From contig NC_050097.1 in the NCBI RefSeq assembly GCF_902167145.1, positions 171,584,923 through 171,648,922 on the forward strand: 64,000 nt of DNA, read 5' to 3'. The position numbers were made by a program, and so were the translations under genes. Shown here in pieces: positions 1 to 12,968 of the stretch (its first letter is position 1; the number at the start of each line of letters is the position of its first letter). A model generated the notes under the pieces. It did no database searches. It saw only the letters and a list, made by a program, of their open reading frames with translations, and was not told the origin of the DNA. Origin of the DNA: Zea mays. Lineage: Eukaryota; Streptophyta; Magnoliopsida; Poales; Poaceae.

Positions 1-1239
1 AAGGTAAACCTAAACACACGACATGTAAGGGCACTCCGTCCCCACACACATCAACCGTCCCCATCGATTCCCTGGCAACAGAAAGGGGCTCACCGCCTTG
101 CCGTACAATGCCTCACTGACCCCGACTGCCGTCGTGCAGTGACCACACTTGTACCCACCATAACCGGAATGGGAGACCACGTCTCAGGTCACGTGAGGAG
201 GGCAATCTGCGGGCAGGTTCACTCAGGTACTAGGCTTACCGATTTACCATATTTCTCGGTATGTGTTTAGTACGTTCAAACGCTTGACACACGGTACCAC
301 ACCTTAATCCTTATTCCAATTTTCGTCTCATAGACAACCAATCCCCATGGATCGTTGTCCACAGACCAACATCATTACGATATGAAAATGGATACAACCA
401 ATTCCTGACCTCGCGCGAGTGCTAGAAAAATCACTCGACTTCTACCGAGATCCCTAATTAGTAAAGCAGCTACTCGACCTAACATACTAGTATCCATCTC
501 AATAGGAATCCTGAGTTCATGCAACTAGGGTTTCAGTCAACTCCTACACTTAAGTGCACAGTACAAGCCTACAAACATTAAGTGTAGTAAAATAGCATAT
601 ATAAACGGTTATGCATAAAACCGGGGCTTGCCTTTAATTTAACACTTAGATAGTGTTTGCTGGGGGAGGTACTCGCTTGGCGAGCATCCACTGGATAAGT
701 CCACCATTCTTCAGGTCGTCCACCAAATGCATCTTGTGGGTGGCACCACATCACTGGCTCGATCATCATCTCTCGGTCCTATATGAGGTGCAAGATGCAT
801 ATGGATGAATATAATGAAAGTAGCACAAGGAGCACAAGATACTTTAAGTACACACTAGCGAATTAAACACTAAGTAGCGAGACATCATAAATAACCGTAC
901 ACACTAGCGTTAGCTAACTACGCATCATCGAGCGCACAACAGTAACACCACTAAAAGAAGACAAACATTTTGTATATTTACGCAACGCAAATACGACCCC
1001 ATAAGGACGAGCATCTATTTAACCTGCTACGGCTTTTCATTATTCTTCTATTTATCACACAAAAGCATCCCAAGCACCAGTTCAATAGAGGAGGAATTCC
1101 TATCCACAATTAACTACTCAAGCAAACACATCAATCATGGAACACATGTTATCCTAAGTTTAGACATTACAAGTCTATGTCTGCTAAATGCTAACTAAGC
1201 ATTTTTAGCCAACAGGTGAACAAAACAATCAAATGCGCA

Positions 1240-2110
1240 GTTGCAGATTTTTGGACAGCAATACAGCAGTTACTTGTTTTAATCATAACTCTTCAATTAT
1301 TAGTCCAAAAATATCAAACTAGGACTTTCCGGAAAACTTAAAAAGTTCTCTACAACTTTGGTATTGTCATCACAACATGATTAAACACTTAGCAAGGTCG
1401 AATTGTGCAAACACAGTAGCTCTGTCCCGATTTGGACAGATTCAGACTTGCAGCTTCAAAAATTCACAACTAAAGATTCAGACATCCAAACAAATTGATC
1501 CTAGACTTTCTGGAAAGGTAATAAAATTGTCTACATATCATTTATAAACATCTGAAGGTGATTCAATATTTAACTAAGGATAAACATCACTAAAAACTTT
1601 ACCGTCCAGAACTGGACAGATTCAGTCTTCATATTTGAAACGTTCATAACTTAAGCTTCAGACCACCAAAAAGAGTGATCTAAAACTTTTTGGAAAGCTC
1701 AGCAAAAGAACTACATAACTTTTATAATCACTAAGGAGTGATTCAATGTTTAACTAAATCAAACAACACAGTTTTCGAAATCTGTTCTGACGGTGGACAG
1801 AACACGGCAAGCAGTTTGTAAAATTCATAACTCTTAAACTATCAGGCCTGTGGTTATGAAATTTTAACACAAGCAAGATCAGAAAAGCACCTACAACTTT
1901 CTTATAATGACCATAAACAGATTGTAACATTAACTCAAACAAACAGTGCAGTTTCTGAAATCTGTACAGAAGGTGGACAGATTCAGTTACTGAATTTGTG
2001 AACAGCATAACTCCTAAACTGTCAGACCTATGGCTGTCAAATTTTAACACCAGCAAGATAATAAAGTTATCTACCACTTTTCTATAGCACATATCTACAG
2101 AAAACACCTT
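1240..2110. repeat. Degenerate tandem array, about 181 bp period, about 5 copies
   Basis: The core tggacag recurs near 1248, 1432, 1612, 1794 and 1974, usually followed by attcag, then a stretch like ttcataactcttaaact and a closing block like gtgattcaatgtttaact. Spacing is about 180-184 bp and the copies are clearly diverged. The array is AT-rich and non-coding and lies in the downstream half of the element C LTR. Confidence 0.7.
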
Positions 2111-3899
2111 TTAGTTCATCAAACATACAGCACAACTAGAACAGTGCGTGCAGTCCAAAACAGCAATCAATGAATTTCAGTTTCTATATAATTCAAGAAT
2201 TACCATGATCTAGAGATTTGAAGTATTCTAACACTTTACCATTTGTTAGAGTTAAAACAATCAAATGAGGACCAACAAGTCAACTTGCAAATTTTATTCA
2301 AGTCATTTAGTGCACTAAAACTACTACAACCAATCAACGACGCATTCTCCACGATAATCACCCAACAATTTACGTTTTAAATTAGACATCACATGAGCAC
2401 TAATACTTTTCATCCGCGACTGTAACCATACGCATTTAGAATGCAACCAGCAAATTTACCGCGACTGCAAGCTTAACTAAAGCCATCTAACGAGTCGGCT
2501 AGCTAGAGCAACGACATAGCCCGCTAAGTATCATACACGTGAGCTTGTCTATTATTATCAAAATCCGAGACACCACATACACTACAACATTTTTATAAAC
2601 ATTCATATTCACAAGTATTTTTGCACACCGACCAAATCATACGAATCGTAAACTACTAGTCTCCAACTCACAATCACCATGCATTTACTCCCCGATCATG
2701 AACACATACATGTTTATCATACGAACAGAGCATTTCAATAATTATCCTAAAACAATTAACTCCATTACACAACTTATACCACAAACCTACTTGACTTGCT
2801 TGAAGTGTCTACTCGAATCCGTGAGCACAATCACACATTATATGCGAAGCATAATTTAACGAACACATAATACGCATCGACTCGATTCGACTTATAAATA
2901 TCGAGAAAGCGATGACTAGTTTGGCATGTCACCACCTCTCTAATTAAGCAGAAACAATTTCTACTTATATCGACCGAACATTCATGTCGAGCACACCTTA
3001 TGTTACCTTGTCTCGCATACAACCATGTTGTGGCATGCACTCGAGACACTACCGATTAACTTAACGCAATTACCACCACAATGCACTTCGATATACACGT
3101 TCGACATCACAGTGCTTCGACAGACCCCACACTTCCAATCTACTTGTCACATCCAAACACACCACGTGACCACTGCATTCTTATAACCAATTTTAGCGCA
3201 ATTATTTATGACAACACTTAGCGACTAGACGAGTGAAACACCAACTGATTATTCGTACATTCGCCTTTGAAACACTAATCATATGTGACATAATTTATAT
3301 TTTCAACCCACTCTAACCTACACCATGATGAATACATAAAATATATTTACATAGACTAACTCATTAGCCGACTGCGGAAACCACCACATGCTTTACGCTT
3401 TATTAGATTTACCACGACTAACACACTGCTTTATGACGAAGTATTTTAACAAACGATTAATACCATCCACGAACCATCCTCGTGACACATAAATGAATCA
3501 TCGCAACCACATATATTCAAACACCAGTACACACCACATCGACCAAAACGTATTTAGACAAACTACAAATCGCACACATCCAACAACTTCTTGTTCTCCA
3601 ACCGCAAAAGCGAACCTACTAGTGCGCATAACCGAAACATTTTACACACATCCATTCAAATTAATTAAATGAGTCCATCGAGAGCGACATGCATCGGCTC
3701 ACCATAAACAAACCCAATCGGCGTTTGCAAGAACGACGGTGATTCCGATTTGTGCATCGCTACGACATCGACGAGCATCGAGCGGCTTGCCTTCTCCACG
3801 CAAAACACGGGGTTCTCTCCTCCACAAAAATAAAACAAAGCAGCACACATACATAATTAATCATAGGACAATAATGTCGATGCGGAATCGAACAAGGAG

Positions 3900-4980
3900 C
3901 ATCGCGGTCTCACCGGGGTGAACGACGACGACGACGGGGCTGCGCAAAACAGCAAACACCCAGCGGGCATCCCGACGTGTTGTTCGCTGCGCAGCAAACA
4001 CGAGAGCGATGACTCGCGACGGGGAAGTGGAGAATGAACTGGAGGGCTGCTGCGCCGATTTTTCTTGCCGGCATCCAAAAAGGGAGGGCTCGACGAGCAG
4101 CGCCAATGGGAGAGGAAGAAGAAAGGCTGTGCAGAATTGCTGCTCGGCCATGGAGATGTGGTCGGGGCGAGCAGCGGCTAGGGCGCCCCGCAGCGAGCTC
4201 GCGTGCAGGGAACAAATGCGGCTTGCCGGAGGCAGGAAGCCGACTGGTTTTCCATGGGAGGTGAGCGCTGCTGCGCAGTAGATAGAAGAGGAGCAGGGGG
4301 CGCTGGTCTGCAATAGAGAGGCGATGAGCTAGAGGGGAAAGGCAGAGGTCGCCATGGGGAAGAGGCTCTCTGCTGGAAAAAATCTGGGCGTCACGGCTGG
4401 GAGCAGGGGGCTCGGCCTCCATGGGGAAGAAGGCTCCTGCACTGGCTGTCTGGGAGGGTGAGAGGAGGCTGAGAGAAGATGTAGCAGGGAGTGGGGGCGC
4501 CATGAGGAGGAGCTTCGGCGGCTCTGAAAAATGGAGCTCGCGCCATGGAGACGAGGGTCGTGCTGCTGCAATCCATGGAAGAAGAAGGGGCACTGGGGAG
4601 GGAATGGAGCTGTTGCTCGGCCATAGGGAAGAAGGGGGAGGGGCGCCATGGTTGGGAGCTCGGCTGCTCGAGCTTCACCGGCGCCATGGATCCAGGGAGA
4701 ATGACATTGCTCTGCCCTGCGCGCACAGGAGCATGGGGAGGCGACGTCCATGGATGCTTCTGCCACTGCGCAAGGGAAGCCAGGGGGAAGGGGGCGCGCC
4801 TATGGGGGCCCTGCTCCCGCGCTGGCGTGCTGCTGCATTCCAGGGAGCCGAGTGGAGGACGCCAGGAGGTGCTTCGGCATGTTGGGGAAGAAGGGCGCCC
4901 TGCAGGGGCAGCACGCCGGCTGAAAGGAGAAGAGAGGGAGAAATGTGGTGGCGGCTAGGGGTGGGAATGCAAAATTTTCA
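3900..4980 (-). other. GC-rich transcribed leader of LTR C, rich in CCATGG
   Basis: This stretch is far more GC-rich than its flanks and starts just below the minus-strand TATA box. The words CCATGG and GCCATGG recur many times, so several overlapping frames stay open by chance in both directions. I see no recognisable protein. It is best read as the R/U5 leader of the LTR, not as coding sequence. Confidence 0.5.
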
Positions 4981-5000
4981 AGTGCAAGGGTGAGGGATCC

Positions 5001-5010
5001 ATATTTATAG
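5001..5010 (-). promoter_or_regulatory. Probable TATA box of LTR C
   Basis: The minus strand reads CTATAAATAT at the border between an AT-rich upstream part (5010-5772) and the GC-rich leader. It lies about 760 bp inside the LTR, a plausible U3 length for a large gypsy LTR. Confidence 0.5.
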
Positions 5011-5772
5011 AGGAGCCATAGGGTTAGGGTTTGAGGGCTGGTTGCTTAGTGGAGAAGAAAGAGTTGCTGCTAGACTAAGGAACCCGAAAATATCCCTGGA
5101 TTTGAGTGGCGATTCATCTGTGAGAAAAACTCGAACCGGTGTGACGAACGAAAAATAAACCAGCGTCTAGATGACAGACGATTGAGTGCTTAATTTGGAT
5201 CGAGAATTTGGATTTTGGCGTCACGTTGAAATTCTCTCGCGCACTATTTTAGAAACAAATTTTTATCTCAAAAATTTTATCGACTATGGATTTTTAGTCG
5301 GGGAAGGCCAATCGTGACATTTAAAAATCGTTGTCGATACGAGGTTTTTCAATTCGGTTCAGACACAAGATATTTGGCCGAGTCGGATAAAATTGATTAG
5401 AGGACGACATATTGAGCATTCCGTTTGAGAGTACGGATCCGAATAAAATAGTCGAACATAGATCAAGGTTCGAAAAATTAGACTCGGGCTCAGACCAAAT
5501 AACAGCCGTCGAGAGTTTGATTAAATGAGCTTCATATGAGATTTATAATTCGAGAATGATTTTTGAGTTCACATTTGTGCCGAGGATAAAGTTTTAACAG
5601 GCTCCAAAATTGGCCTTCTGTGAGACTGAGTAACTCCAAATTCGGTGAAACGTGAATGAATAATCTGGATAATTAGGGACATAGGCGAGCGAGAAATAGA
5701 AATTTTTACTGAGCATCCGAGATTAGGATAAATCTCTCGACTTAACACGAAACTGACACCTGGGGTGTCACA

Positions 5773-8700
5773 CACGAGGTCACGGAGGCGGCCGTTGTCG
5801 AGGACTTCTACAGAGGATCCAACGACTCGGCTTTCGTCCGAGCCATATTACAGAAGGCGCCGACTACCTCCGAGGAGCTATTCCGGGAAGCCGACCTCTA
5901 CATCACCGCCGACGAGCGGGCCCAAGACCTCATCGGAGGAGCAAAGCCCACACCGGTAGCACCACGACGCGACGCGAACCAGCAACCCGACAAACGCTGG
6001 GAGAAGAGGCCTCGCGAAGAAGTGCACGCCGCCGGACCACCTGCCTCTCGCGCCCGAGGAGGACCTCGCAGAGGCGAGCGCACGCTGGACGACATCCTCG
6101 ACGCCCAGTGCCCGTACCACAAGGACATGCGCCACACTCTTCGTAACTGCCGGGATTTCAAGCACTCCGTCGGGCATGGCCGACCCTTCCAACCTCTACC
6201 TCCTCCTCCGCCGAGGGGAGGACCAGATGAACCACGACAACCCCATCAGCAGGAGGAGGGAGGAGGAGGAGCTTTCCCGCGCGTTGACAGGGAGGTCAAT
6301 GTCATCTTCGACGGACATGGGTCGCAGGAGAACAAAAGACAACAAAAGCTCAACGACCGCCAGATACTGGTGGCGACCACCGGTCCTCCCGCCCCATACC
6401 GGTGGTCGGAGCACCCGATCACTTTCACTCGGGAGGATCAATGGCTCAACTTCGACCATCCAGGCAAATACCTGCTCCTCGTCGATCCGGTGATCCGAGA
6501 GAGCCGGGTGAAGAAGGTGCTAATGGACGGGGGGAGCAGCATCAACGTCACCTTCCCCCGGACACTCCAAGGCTTGGGAGTTCACCTCAAAGAGCTCCAT
6601 GAGTCGGACACTCCTTTCTTCGGCATCGTGCCGACGGAAGGGGAATACCCGCTGGGCCACATCTACATGCCTGTCACCTTCGGAACTCCGGAGAACTACA
6701 GAACCGAGTTCCTGAGGTTCGAAGTGGCGAACTTCGACTACGGGTACAACGCCATCATCGGGAGGCTGGGATTGGCCAAATTCATGGCCATTCCACATTA
6801 CACGTACATGATACTGAAGATGCCAGGACCGCAAGGAATCATAACTGTGCGCGCCGACTTCCAAGGCGCCGCAGAGTGTTTCCGAGTGGCCATCCAAGCA
6901 GCCCTCACCACCAAGCCGTCGACGGTTTCTTCAACACAGGCGAACTCTAAGCCTGAGGAGGACCTTGCAGTACCGGCAAATGAAGCTCAGGCCGCGACCT
7001 CTATGCGGCCGACTGAAGAAACTAAAAGGATCAACCTAGGGTTCGCTGATGAACGCAAGACTGCCATCATCAGCTCCAGCCTGGACGACAAATAGGAAAG
7101 CGCGCTCGTCCAGTTTCTGCAAGATAACCGAGACGTATTCGCATGGCAACCTGCGGATATGCCGGGAGTCCCGAGAGAACTGGCCGAGCACAAACTGAAG
7201 GTCTATCCCCAGGCAAGGCCGATTCGGCAAAAGCTACGTCGTTTCATGCCCGACAAGAGAGAGGCCATTCGCGCCGAGTTAGCTCGCTTGGTCGCGGCTG
7301 GATTTATTAGAGAGGTGTTACACCCCGAGTGGTTAGCCAACCCTGTTCTTTTACTCAAAAAGAATAAAGTGGACTGGCGCATGTGCGTCGACTATACTGA
7401 TCTCAACAAACACTGTCCGAAGGATCCCTTCGGGCTCCCGAGGATAGATCAGGTGGTGGACTCCACCGCTGGATGTTCTGTGCTGTCTTTCCTAGATTGC
7501 TATTCTGGATACCACCAGATTAGTTTGGCAAAGGAAGACGAAGAAAAAACAGCATTCATTACTCCGTTTGGTGCTTTCTGTTATACCTCCATGTCGTTTG
7601 GCCTCAAAAACGCTGGGGCGACTTATTAGAGAGCTATTCAAACATGCTTAGCCGATCACTGGGGCAAGCGTGTGGAAGCCTACGTGGATGACGTAGTAAT
7701 CAAAATGGAAAACTCAGAAAACTTCATCGAAGACTTACAGCTGGTTTTCAACAGTCTGAGGCGGTATAGATGGAAGCTTAATCCCGAAAAATGTGTTTTC
7801 GGGGTACCAGCAGGAAAGTTACTCGGGTTTATTGTCCGCCACCGGGGAATTGAGGCTAATCCGGATAAGATTGAAGCTATCATGAAGATGGAAACACCTC
7901 GATCACAAAAGAAGGTTCAGCGACTTACTAGATGTATGGCAGCTCTGAGCAGATTTATATCCAGGCTGGGGGAGAAAGGTTTACCATTTTACAAGCTACT
8001 CAAGAAGGTGGATAAGTTTCAGTGGACTTCAGAGGCACAGGAAGCTCTAGATGCACTGAAGAAGTTCTTGACAACACCACCAGTACTGAAGCCACCACGA
8101 CGAGCTACGTCAACTCAACCAGCTGAAGATCTGCTACTGTATATCTCTTGCACGACTCACGTGGTAAGCACCGTGTTGGTAGTCGAGCGAGCAGAAGAAG
8201 GACATGCCTACCCAGTGCAACATCCTGTTTACTTCATCAGTGAAGTTCTAGGCCCCTCAAAGAAAAAGTATCCTCAAGTTCAGAAGCTATTATATTCAGT
8301 ACTTCTAACTGCCCGCAAGCTACGTCACTACTTTGATGACCACAAAGTCATAGTAGTCACTGGTTTTCCGATAGGGGATATTCTTCACAACAAGGAAGCC
8401 ATTGGCCGAATAGCCAAGTGGGCTTGTGAGCTGGGATCTCATGACATCGAATTCCAACCTCGTACTGCCATCAAAACTCAAGCACTGGTTGATTTCGTAT
8501 CAGAGTGGACTGAACAGCAAGTACCAGATAACCCAGAGACTGCAGAAGTGTGGCGAATGTATTTTGATGGCTCGCTGAAATTGCAGGGAGCAGGAGCAGG
8601 AATTCTCTTCACCGCACCTGGAGGCGAGCACCTCAAATATGCCCTCCAGTTGCTATTTCCGGCCTCCAACAATGCAGCCGAGTATGAAGCTCTGATCCAT

Positions 8701-8946
8701 GGATTGAACATCGCCATATCATTGGGCATCAAGAGATTGATGGTGTATGGAGACTCTCTGGTAGTCATTAGCCAGATACACAAAGAGTGGGATTGTTCAA
8801 GCGATTCAATGGGAAAATACTGCACTGCCGTCCGAAAGCTGGAAGATAAATTTGAAGGCCTGGAATTTCATCATGTAGAAAGAGATCGGAACACAGCAGC
8901 CGATGTGTTGTCCAAGCTAGGATCCAGTCGAACTCAGGTCCCACCT
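5773..8946 (+). pseudogene. Element A gag (C-terminal part)-protease-RT-RNase H-second RNase H, broken
   Basis: One frame runs from 5773 to 8946, interrupted by two in-frame TAG codons (7093-7095 and 7627-7629). In order it shows the end of gag with a short zinc-binding motif CPYHKDMRHTLRNC near 6109, an aspartic protease core VLMDGGSS near 6515, reverse transcriptase with YVDD at 7681-7692, a Ty3-type RNase H (LLLYISCT and following, near 8130), and an archaeal-type second RNase H (MYFDGSLK near 8559, AAEYEAL near 8675, DVLSKLG near 8900). The gag start is missing because element C inserted at 5772. The 3' side is cut by solo LTR D, so the integrase is displaced about 4 kb. The protein would make the core and the DNA copy of the element; this copy is dead. 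Confidence 0.9.
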
Positions 8947-11900
8947 TGTAACACCCCTGGTGTTACTATAACTAAAACTTGAGCATGGCATCATAGCATT
9001 GGCATTGCATATGTTTGACACACCTAGAGTGCATTCACTAGGCAAAAATTTCAAACAAGTTGTATTGTTTTAAGTGTTTTGCAAATAGAACCCTGGGTAA
9101 TGGACTTAACCCTAAATAGTGGTTAAAGGGGTAAAACTTAACTCAAGTTAAGAAAACCTAAATACTTTCGGGTAAAAGTCATAAAATGACCCTAAGAATA
9201 AATTTGAATCACTTTTGTACCCCTGGGATACCAGAAACCCTAATTGGAACCCTGGAAAACCCTAAACCAAACCCTAGGGGCTTATATGCAAAATTAGTCC
9301 ACTTTTGGGCTAAAGTGCAAAAACCAAGTCAAATAGGTTTCTTAAGTCCCTTGGTTCACAAAAATGTGTACTTGAAAGCAAAACCCAAAGTTTTGGACTT
9401 AAATGCAAAATGGACCTCATTTGAGTTTTGCTCTAAGTCTGAAAATCAGTGAATGGGCTCAACTTTGGGGCTTTGTAACTTACAAAGTATAGGGTTTTTA
9501 CCCTAGGTCACCACATCAAAGTTGAAGACCCATAATAGGAGAACAACTTTGCTTAAGGTTGGGAGCTTAGTTGTTAAGAAGAATTTGGAGAAAACCAAGC
9601 CTAAAGTTGGGTTGTCAGGGTGCTATGTCTGAATTTTCAGACTAGCAGTGAGCTGACCTCGACTTCAAGCTAGATTTTGAGCATAATCCAGTGCTCAAAT
9701 ATGTTCAAGTCCTATAGTCGAATTGTAGTTGGTATATTGCTCTACATTTTTGCTGCAGAGCTCGACATGTGTTAACATTAGAAATTAAGAGATAATAATG
9801 CTCCAAGTTCGGCTGACAGACTGTCTGAATGGGATCGCCATGGTACAGTACTGAAGAAGATCACAGGTTCACCCCCCCTTGCCCATCGCCGGTGACCGCC
9901 GCCGTCGATTACCGCTCGCCGTGATTCGTGCGTCGTGGCCATCGGATAAGCTCCGCTCGGTAAAAATCTTTGCCGCCGGTGGGCTGGATGCCACCTCGGC
10001 CCGCCGTAATCCATTCCCCCTTGCTCACCGATCCTTCGGATAAGGATTTCACCGCCGTTGAGCCATTACCGGCGTCCGCCGCGTGGCTCTATCTTTACAC
10101 CGTACCGTCGTGACTCCTCTAAGCCATCCCATCGTCGACGGGGAGCTCGCCACGCCATTTGCCACGAATTCACCGCACCCAGGTTCTTCTTCACCTCCGG
10201 CCGCCAGCACTGCGCGGTCAAATTGAGAGCCACCGCTCTCGGAGCCTATAAATTGAGGGCAGGGCTAGTTGCGCCAGGAAATTGTGAAGCTTTAGCACCC
10301 CGTCCCACATCCGATTGCCCACCAGCTCGCCTGAATTTCGCGTTGCCCCCAAATCTGTTCTCCGCCACCGTAAACCACCCATCACCGCGGCCAGCCCTTT
10401 CCAGGTTAGTTCATCTCTCTCTCTCCCTTGTTTAAGCACCCTGGTTGCTCTGTGATGCTTGTCGAGCCTTCAATTTAAACTAGGAAACCACCAGTCGCCG
10501 GGAACACGACGATCTAGCCGCAATGTTCTCGGTTCACGTGGACAGAGCGTAATAGGTCGCCATTCGTGCAATTTAGTTAGGGGAAATGCTCGGGTAAGCC
10601 CCGATTTGGTGTCCACCGCTCGGGAGCGCCGGTCATTGCCTTAATCGGCCGGCGTAGATGCTCGCCGGAGCCTCTCCGTGCGCTGCCGTGGTCGGGGACC
10701 TTCCCCTGCGAAGAAACAGAAACCCGAGGGTCTTTCTGTGATTTGTCAGCGACTTGCGAAAACAGTAAGCGACCCTGTTCTGGTTTAGTCAAAACGCCGT
10801 GGGCCTCTGCGCAAAACCTCCCTCGCGGGCGCGGGCGCGTCCCGTTTTCTCTGGGGCTTGGGCCATCTGGGCCAGAATCGGCCCAGTTCTGTTTATCCCT
10901 TTTCTTTTTCTTTTTCAGGAAAACTTTATAAATGTGTAGAAAAATGTAGAAAAATGCTAAAATTGTGAAACTAATTTTCCTAGGTTTGTTATTTTCCATG
11001 GTATTTAATAAAAATAAGTTTGTGATTTTTAGTGGAAGTAAGAAATTTTAGGGTATTTAAAGTAGCTAAAAGTCTTGGTTATGGATTTTTAGAAAATAAT
11101 TGATAAGTCCTAAAATGCTCAAAATTTTTATATGAGTGTTATATACTATTTAGAGACCTTGGGTAGAGTTTGAATTGATTTGGACCTTGTTTGATCACCA
11201 AACCCCAAAACACCCCCCCTGCCCTATGAACTCCTTTACCGACTCCGGAAACCCTAAGTTCCCGGAACTCCGTGAAGGAAAGTTGTATTCAAGACATAAC
11301 TAATAAGTTTATGTTGTCTTTGCATCCTCATGAGCATCCCATGGCATCCATTCTTATACATATGTATGGTTATGATTAGAACGAGAAGAAGAGGTAGAGG
11401 TAACTGAAGAACAAGTACAACCACCTTTGGACACTCAGGCCGGGAATAGTTTCTACTTCGACATTTGTGGATCCGAGCCTGAATCACCTGTTAACGAAGG
11501 CAAGCCCCGGTGCATACAACCCCTTTCCTTGTGTTTTTAAATACTTTTCGCACACTTTAAGTCTAGTGAAATGTGCATTAAGTTTATAGGAATTGCTTGA
11601 AACCCTTTGATGCATTGCTTTCCTTGACATCCATACCTTTATTGATACTTCTGTGAAGTATCAAAATTATGATTTCCAAAAATGCTTAGCCTTGCTTAGA
11701 TCTTGTGGATAGAAGTTGTCCTCAATTTAACCATGGAGAGGATAGCTTCTACCTGCAAGAATATTTTCATTTGGAGCAATAGTGGGATCTTACTGCAAAG
11801 CTCCCCGTGATGCTCTTTCATCCTAAGGAACAGACACATTCCTAAGGGTGGAAATACTTAAATGGAAACTTGGGGTAGGAACAGGTGATGTTCTACCCAG

Positions 11901-12963
11901 GTTGGTTAAGGATTAACGTGTATGTAGGCGTGCTGACCGAGGACCCTTTAACTGGTCACATGCCTCGTCATGGGTAAGCCTTGCCTCGGGCAGACTAAGG
12001 CCGGAATAAGATAACACGAGATGGGCGTGGAGCGGTGGCGAGAGTAGCGTGTACCCTCCGTGGCAAGAGGCTGGACGGTGGTGTATCTGTGCTCTCGGTC
12101 TGCGTGAACCTGATCCGGTCTTAAGAACCCCGGTGGCGGGTTGACATATGCAAGGGTTAAGTGCTACATATGTCGTGTGATTGGAGATCCTCAGCTGAGT
12201 ATAATCGATTCGGATCGCCGTACCTTCACGGTTATGAAGACTTGGTCACTTTTCTACAACCTAGAGTCAAGAGGCGAACACGATGGATAAAAATGATGTT
12301 GTGTTGATGTGATGTGAAATTAGACTAGATGCAAATGGAGTCTATTAATACTTAACATGGCGTTAAAAGATTGAAAGTAAGGACTCACCTTAGTAAGCTA
12401 CTTCTGCAAAAGTATGAGTTGATTTTTGCTAAAGCCTCCCCTTGACTCCTATTTATCCAGCATCCCCTTGAGAGTCTTTTCTTTAGTCGGGTAAGACTTG
12501 CTGAGTATTCCAAACTCAGGGTTTATCCCTTCGTTGTTTTTAGGTGAGGAAGTAGCAGACTTTTGCTGCTTCTGTGCTAAGGTGGTTCCCAATAAGGAAA
12601 ATCAAGACTGAGGCGCGGGAGGACTCGGTCCTCCGTTTAGGATCTTTTGCTTTTGTCTTCTCGGGAGGAGTTTTTGCCTCCCTGGTTTGTATAATATTAC
12701 TTCTATGCACTCACTTTTAGGCTGGTCTGTAATAATATAACTCAAGCTTACTTTTGAAATAAATGTAAGATTATGTAATTCGCTTCCGCATTTCTTTATC
12801 TCCGATGTTCTGTAATGTCTACAAGATGGGTGAGACGTTCCTGGTGAGGTAAGGAAAGATACCGAACTTGTCAAGTAGTTCAGGGGCACCTACAGGGTTG
12901 TCTGATGTCCGTTGGACAAGGACAACTGTAGGTGGGCCTAATTACTTGAGAGGTTCCGTCACA
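8947..12963 (+). mobile_element. Element D: solo LTR, about 4.0 kb, with 5-bp target duplication
   Basis: It starts TGTAACACCCCTGG and ends GTTCCGTCACA, giving the usual TG...CA borders. The five bases cacct occur directly before (8942-8946) and directly after (12964-12968), and the interrupted element A frame resumes after the second copy. There is no gag, pol, primer site or second LTR, so this is a single LTR left by recombination between two LTRs. It is related in its first 25 bases to LTR C. Its interior has no coding region I can support. A 14-base block at 11497-11510 (aaggcaagccccgg) matches one in LTR C. Confidence 0.9.
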
Positions 12964-12968
12964 CACCT

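Larger units (their letters stand above)
1..5772 (-). mobile_element. Element C: long LTR of a Ty3/gypsy-type element, cut by the window edge
   Basis: The block interrupts the gag reading frame of element A, which resumes at 5773. Read on the minus strand it begins TGTGACACCCCAGGTGTCAG, closely resembling the start of solo LTR D (TGTAACACCCCTGGTGTTAC), so I take 5772 as its 5' edge and cacga (5773-5777) as the probable target duplication. The other edge is outside the window, so the LTR is at least 5.7 kb. No gag or pol motif occurs in it. It holds a minus-strand TATA box, a GC-rich leader and a degenerate tandem array. Whether it is a solo LTR or part of a complete element cannot be decided here. 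Confidence 0.75.

Noticed and set aside
3857..4958. Many overlapping open frames on both strands in the GC-rich part of LTR C
   Set aside because: They overlap in several frames, repeat CCATGG-derived residues and show no domain. The GC-rich composition explains the lack of stops.
8947..12963. A complete retroelement inside element A at this position
   Set aside because: There is only one LTR, with no primer site, polypurine tract or coding domain, and the target duplication flanks it directly. It is a solo LTR.
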